Source of the DNA: Ampullaceana balthica
Lineage: Eukaryota; Mollusca; Gastropoda; Lymnaeidae
Assembly: GCA_944989445.1 (NCBI GenBank)
Contig: CALYLW010000560.1
Span: forward strand, 327,308-391,307
Direction of reading: 5' to 3'
DNA length: 64,000 nucleotides
Below are positions 59,216 through 64,000 of this stretch, in pieces; within the stretch, counting starts at the first letter, position 1; the number at the start of each line of letters is the position of its first letter. The position numbers were made by a program, and so were the translations under genes. Below the pieces are notes generated by a model that was not told the DNA's origin, did no database searches, and saw only the letters and a program-made list of their open reading frames with translations.

Positions 59216-59339
59216 CCATCAGAAATGGTTTAATTTTACGTTGGAAAATTTGAAATTTTGCGGACATGAACGAAAGCAAGTTAATAAAAACGTTGTAATA
59301 ATAAACAACTATGAGTTTTTGGGTTTTCTGACACTTTAT

Positions 59340-59560
59340 TTCATTATTTCCAGTTTTTTCACATGACAAGCTGCATGAAGTGGATGACCTGCAGACGCGA
59401 CCGGCCCTCGACCTCACCTGAACGCCGCCTGATATGAATGACCACAACCGAGCTGTCAGGGGCGGAGAAGTAGGATGACCTGACTGATGCCCGGGCTCAT
59501 TCAGAAACGACACAGCCACTCGAGATAAAACTAAACAAGATGGCGAACACAGCGTGTTGT
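59340..59560. other. GC-rich segment with donor-like site and AAGATGGCG
   Basis: Minus strand has GGCGTTCAG|GTGAGG near 59420, a good donor context after an open GC-rich stretch (59515-59420). The plus strand has CAAGATGGCG near 59536, a YY1-like promoter word. Together they could mark a first exon and promoter, but nothing else confirms it. Confidence 0.2.
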
Positions 59561-59583
59561 TTGTGAGCTGCCCAAAGTGTATT

Positions 59584-59957
59584 GGGGGCTGTTCATAAAT
59601 GACGTCACGTGATTTTGACAGATTTTTACCCCCCTCACCCCTTCATCACAAGTCGTCACAAAAACTCCCCTCCAATATGACGTCACAAAGCCTTGCGCCC
59701 CCTACCCAATAAAAGCCGTATTTTATATTTGAAAAAAAGAGCATGTTTAAAATCACTTTTTGTCATGTAAGTATGTGTTTAGTGTAAGGCTGCTCTCTAA
59801 TGTCGTAACACGCGTGAAGCCATTTAAAACGTCATTAAATAAATTGTAAGCAATCAATTTTTTCTGTTAAACTTTTTTTTAAATTTCTGCATTTTGATGT
59901 GACGTCACATTTCTTAAACACCCCCCCCCCTCGTCACACATGTATGAGTGTGGGAGG
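59584..59957. mobile_element. CRE-rich MITE, copy 3 (right end lost)
   Basis: Left end GGGGGCTGTTCATAAATGAC, interior CCAATATGACGTCACAAAGC and TGATGTGACGTCACATTTC as in 666-1088. The right terminus is replaced by the 21-bp array. Confidence 0.75.
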
Positions 59958-60295
59958 TTATTATTTTGACAAAGGAAGGTATAATAGGGACAAAGGTAGA
60001 TATTCGAAGGAAAAAGGAAGGTAATCTAGGGACAAATTAAAATATTACATGACAAAGGAAGGTATTCTAGAGACAAAGGAAGGTATTATAGGGACAAAGG
60101 AAAGCATTATTGGGACAAAGGAAAGTATTATAGGGACAAAGGAAGGTATTATAGTGACAAAGGAAGGTATTATAGGGACAAAGGAAGGTATTATAGGGAC
60201 AAAGGAAGGTATTTTAGGGACAAAGGAAGGTATAATATGGAAAATGGAAGATATTATAGGGACAAAGGAACGTATTGATGGCAATGTTTCAGAGA
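59958..60295. repeat. 21-bp minisatellite
   Basis: GACAAAGGAAGGTATTATAGG at 21-bp spacing (60072, 60093, 60114). Being a multiple of three it gives GTKEGII and FVPIIPS frames on the two strands, not genes. Confidence 0.92.
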
Positions 60296-60394
60296 TCGAG
60301 TCATAGTGACGATATCCTCAAGTGGGGTGATATATCAGCGATGGTGTTGGCGACGGGTGGAACAGGGCAAAGAGGGGTGGGCTGGGGGACCGAG

Positions 60395-62615
60395 GGAGTT
60401 GCATGAAGGTAGGTCGACTGGCCAGCCTCACAAAGAAAAGATCAACAGGTGAGGTGCATGGTGGTAGGTCGACTGGCCGGCCTCACAAAGAAAAGATCAA
60501 CAGGTGAGGTGCATGGTGGTAGGTCGATTGGACGGCCTCACAAAAAAAAGATCATCAGGTGAGTTGCATTGTGGTAGGTCGATTGGCAGGCCTCACAAAG
60601 AAAAATATCAACAGGTGAGGTGCATGATGGTAGGTCGATTGGCAGGCCTCACAAAGAAAATATCAACAGGTGAAGTGCATGATGGTAGGTCGATTGGACG
60701 GCCTCACAAAGAAAAATATCAACAGGTGAAGTGCATGATGGTAGGTCGATTGGCAGGCCTCACAAAGAAAATATCAACAGGTGAAGTGCATGATGGTAGG
60801 TCGATTGGACGGCCTCACAAAGAAAAATATCAACAGGTGAAGTGCATGATGGTAGGTCGATTGGACGGCCTCACAAAGAAAAATATCAACAGGTGAAGTG
60901 CATGATGGTAGGTCGATTGGACGGCCTCACAAAGAAAAATATCAACAGGTGAAGTGCATGATGGTAGGTCGATTGGACGGCCTCACAAAGAAAAATATCA
61001 ACATGTGAAGTGCATGATGGTAGGTCGATTGGACGGCCTCACAAAGAAAAATATCAACATGTGAAGTGCATGATGGTAGGTCGATTGGACGGCATCACAA
61101 AGAAAAATATCAACAGGTGAAGTGCATGATGGTAGGTCGATTGGACGGCCTCACAAAGAAAAATATCAACATGTGAAGTGCATGATGGTAGGTCGATTGG
61201 ACGGCCTCACAAAGAAAAATATCAACAGGTGAAGTGCATGATGGTAGGTCGATTGGCAGGCCTCACAAAGAAAATATCAACAGGTGAAGTGCATGATGGT
61301 AGGTCGATTGGACGGCCTCACAAAGAAAAATATCAACAGGTGAAGTGCATGATGGTAGGTCGATTGGACGGCCTCACAAAGAAAAATATCAACATGTGAA
61401 GTGCATGATGGTAGGTCGATTGGACGGCCTCACAAAGAAAAATATCAACATGTGAAGTGCATGATGGTAGGTCGATTGGACGGCCTCACAAAGAAAAATA
61501 TCAACAGGTGAAGTGCATGATGGTAGGTCGATTGGACGGCCTCACAAAGAAAAATATCAACATGTGAAGTGCATGATGGTAGGTCGATTGGACGGCCTCA
61601 CAAAGAAAAATATCAACAGGTGAAGTGCATGATGGTAGGTCGATTGGACGGCCTCACAAAGAAAAATATCAACATGTGAAGTGCATGATGGTAGGTCGAT
61701 TGGACGGCCTCACAAAGAAAAATATCAACAGGTGAAGTGCATGATGGTAGGTCGATTGGACGGCCTCACAAAGAAAAATATCAACAGGTGAAGTGCATGA
61801 TGGTAGGTCGATTGGACGGCCTCACAAAGAAAAATATCAACAGGTGAAGTGCATGATGGTAGGTCGATTGGACGGCCTCACAAAGAAAAATATCAACATG
61901 TGAAGTGCATGATGGTAGGTCGATTGGACGGCCTCACAAAGAAAAATATCAACAGGTGAAGTGCATGATGGTAGGTCGATTGGACGGCCTCACAAAGAAA
62001 AATATCAACAGGTGAAGTGCATGATGGTAGGTCGATTGGACGGCCTCACAAAGAAAAATATCAACAGGTGAAGTGCATGATGGTAGGTCGATTGGACGGC
62101 CTCACACAGAAAAATATCAACATGTGAAGTGCATGATGGTAGGTCGATTGGACGGCCTCACAAAGAAAAATATCAACATGTGAAGTGCATGATGGTAGGT
62201 CGATTGGACGGCCTCACACAGAAAAATATCAACATGTGAAGTGCATGATGGTAGGTCGATTGGACGGCCTCACAAAGAAAAATATCAACATGTGAAGTGC
62301 ATGATGGTAGGTCGATTGGACGGCCTCACAAAGAAAAATATCAACATGTGAAGTGCATGATGGTAGGTCGATTGGACGGCCTAACACAGAAAAATATCAA
62401 CATGTGAAGTGCATGATGGTAGGTCGATTGGACGGCCTCACACAGAAAAGAACAACAGGTGAAGTGCATGATGGTAGGTCGATTGGACGGCCTCACAAAG
62501 AAAATATCAACAGGTGAAGTGCATGATGGTAGGTCGATTGGACGGCCTCACAAAGAAAATATCAACAGGTGAAGTGCATGATGGTAGGTCTAACGGCCGA
62601 CCTCACACAGTAAAA
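60395..62615. repeat. 56-bp satellite, about 39 copies
   Basis: Core GATGGTAGGTCGATTGGACG, then GCCTCACAAAGAAAAATATC. The first few and last few copies are more diverged, and some are 55 bp because an A is missing in the A5 run. Two main types alternate by CAACAGGTG versus CAACATGTG, with a third CACACAGAAA type near the 3' side. Short Arg/Gly-rich frames across it are by-products. Confidence 0.96.
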
Positions 62616-62619
62616 GATG

Positions 62620-63480
62620 AACATCACAATTATCCCTTATTATTTACTTAAATTTTAAAGACCAAATCCGTGGATTTAGTCAACTTAAACCAACGCTTGG
62701 ATTTATGACGTCTACCAAATATTATTTATATCACATCGTATTATTTACATTTTTCTTCATCTACTTGTAATCGCTGACGGTGATCAACATTATCGAAAAG
62801 GTTTTTAAAAAAAAACATGTTTTGGAAAAGATCCTAATCAGTTCTAGTACCAAACATAAACAATATCAGTGATAAACCCAGACAGGAACGCATGATTTGA
62901 AGTCCACGACATCTATTGGGCGTTTTAAAACAATGTTATTTCCAGGCGATCTTCTATATAGGGGAACTAAACTATTTAAGTCATATTTTCTAATATCGAA
63001 GTTATTACTTCCCTTGCCGTTGTGTCTCTTTCCTGCGTTGCGAGGCAACACGAAGTTACCTGTATGGTATATATTGTATAAAATATATCGGCAAATATAT
63101 ATATATAGCACTGTATTTATGTGTTATGTGTGAGGTCTCTGACCATATTGACACAAGTAAATTCATGAAGACACCTGGCATCATTAGGGAAACATCATTC
63201 ATTGAAATAATTTTAAGTAAAATTTGTCAAAAATACAAGGTCATGTGTTTAATCGACCCTGATCCTCTAACTCCGTAGAGATAGGTCGTGATAACAACGA
63301 CTTGGTTCGAAATATTGAGGTTCATACATTGGATAATTGGATATTCAAGATATTAGATCATTGTTGTTTTCTATTTAAAAAAAAATTAATAATGACATGA
63401 AAATACTAATAATATAATAGCTGCACCATAAAAGTTTGTAGGTATGAACTTAAGGATAACCGTTCAAAACTCCGCTTTCT
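62620..63480. other. Intergenic, nothing recognised
   Basis: AT-rich with a short TATATATATA run near 63096. Confidence 0.5.
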
Positions 63481-64000
63481 ATTTCCTAATTGTACAAAAC
63501 TCCATCTTATACTCTCTACTTGTCCAACATATTACTTTATACTCACTATTAGTCCAACATATCACTTTATACTCTCTACTTGTCCAGTGGTCGAGGGGCA
63601 GCGCGCTCGACTAGGGTTCCTATGGTCACGGGTTCGAATCCATGTGAAGGCATGGATTTGTTCCCGGGGCCTAGGGCGCCCCTGAGTCCACCCAGCTCTT
63701 AGTGGGTACCCGACATCAGTTGGGGTAGTAAAGGTGGCTGGGCATTGTGCTAGCCACACAATCCCCTCGTATGCCGTGGTACATTGTGCTAGCCACACAA
63801 TCCCCTCGTATGCCGTGGCTATTGAAACTTGTGAACGCTGTTTCACTTGCCCCATAGGCCATTCATGGTCTGAGAGGGAACTTACTACTACTACTTGTCC
63901 AACATATCACTTTATACTCTCTACTTGTCCAACATATCATTTTATACTCTCTATTAGTCCAACATATCACTTTATATTCTCTATTGATCCAACATATCAC
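63481..64000. repeat. 30-bp AT-rich minisatellite interrupted by a SINE
   Basis: CCAACATATCACTTTATACT followed by CTCTACTTGT, about 30 bp, before 63586 and again after 63893 to the window end. Confidence 0.88.
63586..63893 (+). mobile_element. tRNA-derived SINE, second copy
   Basis: A box TGGTCGAGGGG (63588-63598), B box GGTTCGAATCC (63631-63641), the same body as 22141-22436, and a different (ACT)n tail. A 37-bp body segment starting GTGCTAGCCACACAATCCCC is doubled in tandem. Flanked on both sides by the 30-bp array. Confidence 0.85.

Noticed and set aside
60049..61399. Gly/Thr/Lys- and Arg/Gly-rich frames up to 130 codons
   Set aside because: By-products of the 21-bp and 56-bp repeats; frames change wherever a unit is 55 instead of 56 bp.

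Overview
This is a eukaryotic, intron-containing, repeat-dense and AT-rich window. The best guess at the source is a gastropod mollusc, probably a heterobranch. The clue is a set of single-exon rhodopsin-like receptors that look like the candidate chemosensory receptors described in Aplysia and Biomphalaria; the assignment is inferred from remembered family features, not from a search. No bacterial, organellar or viral signal was seen.

Layout. (1) 3.1-11.2 kb: a five-exon minus-strand gene assembled here from consensus splice sites and matching intron phases. It encodes about 510 low-complexity residues of unknown function. Its introns hold a hAT-type MITE, a CRE-rich MITE and several minisatellites, one of which touches the first 5' splice site. 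(2) 11.2-31.2 kb: minisatellites and transposon relics. These include a Tx1/L1-like LINE inserted in a tandemly duplicated 0.7 kb unit, tRNA-derived SINEs, CR1/L2-like and RTE-like LINE tails, and a hAT transposase relic. A palindrome cluster with a TATA/Inr pair lies at 25.7 kb. (3) 31.3-32.4 kb: GPCR A, with one frame shift. (4) 33-50 kb: a 40-bp satellite, a TIR element family here called 'T', a complete decayed 4.3 kb hAT element with a perfect 8-bp target duplication and at least three nested insertions, and dense minisatellites. (5) 50.1-54.4 kb: GPCR B (intact, 370 codons) and its close paralogue GPCR C (5'-truncated, starting near TM3), both on the minus strand like GPCR A. (6) 54.4-64 kb: LINE, MITE and SINE fragments, a long palindromic element, and a 2.2 kb array of a 56-bp satellite.

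Biology. Three receptor copies in three states (intact, frameshifted, truncated) suggest birth-and-death evolution of a lineage-specific receptor family in a repeat-rich neighbourhood. The rest is mostly mobile-element archaeology: several insertions can be dated relative to each other because target-site duplications and nesting are still visible. Names of element families rest on motifs read by eye. The receptors, hAT, LINE and SINE calls are firm; the spliced gene is a good model of an unidentified protein; single-exon and promoter candidates are weak.
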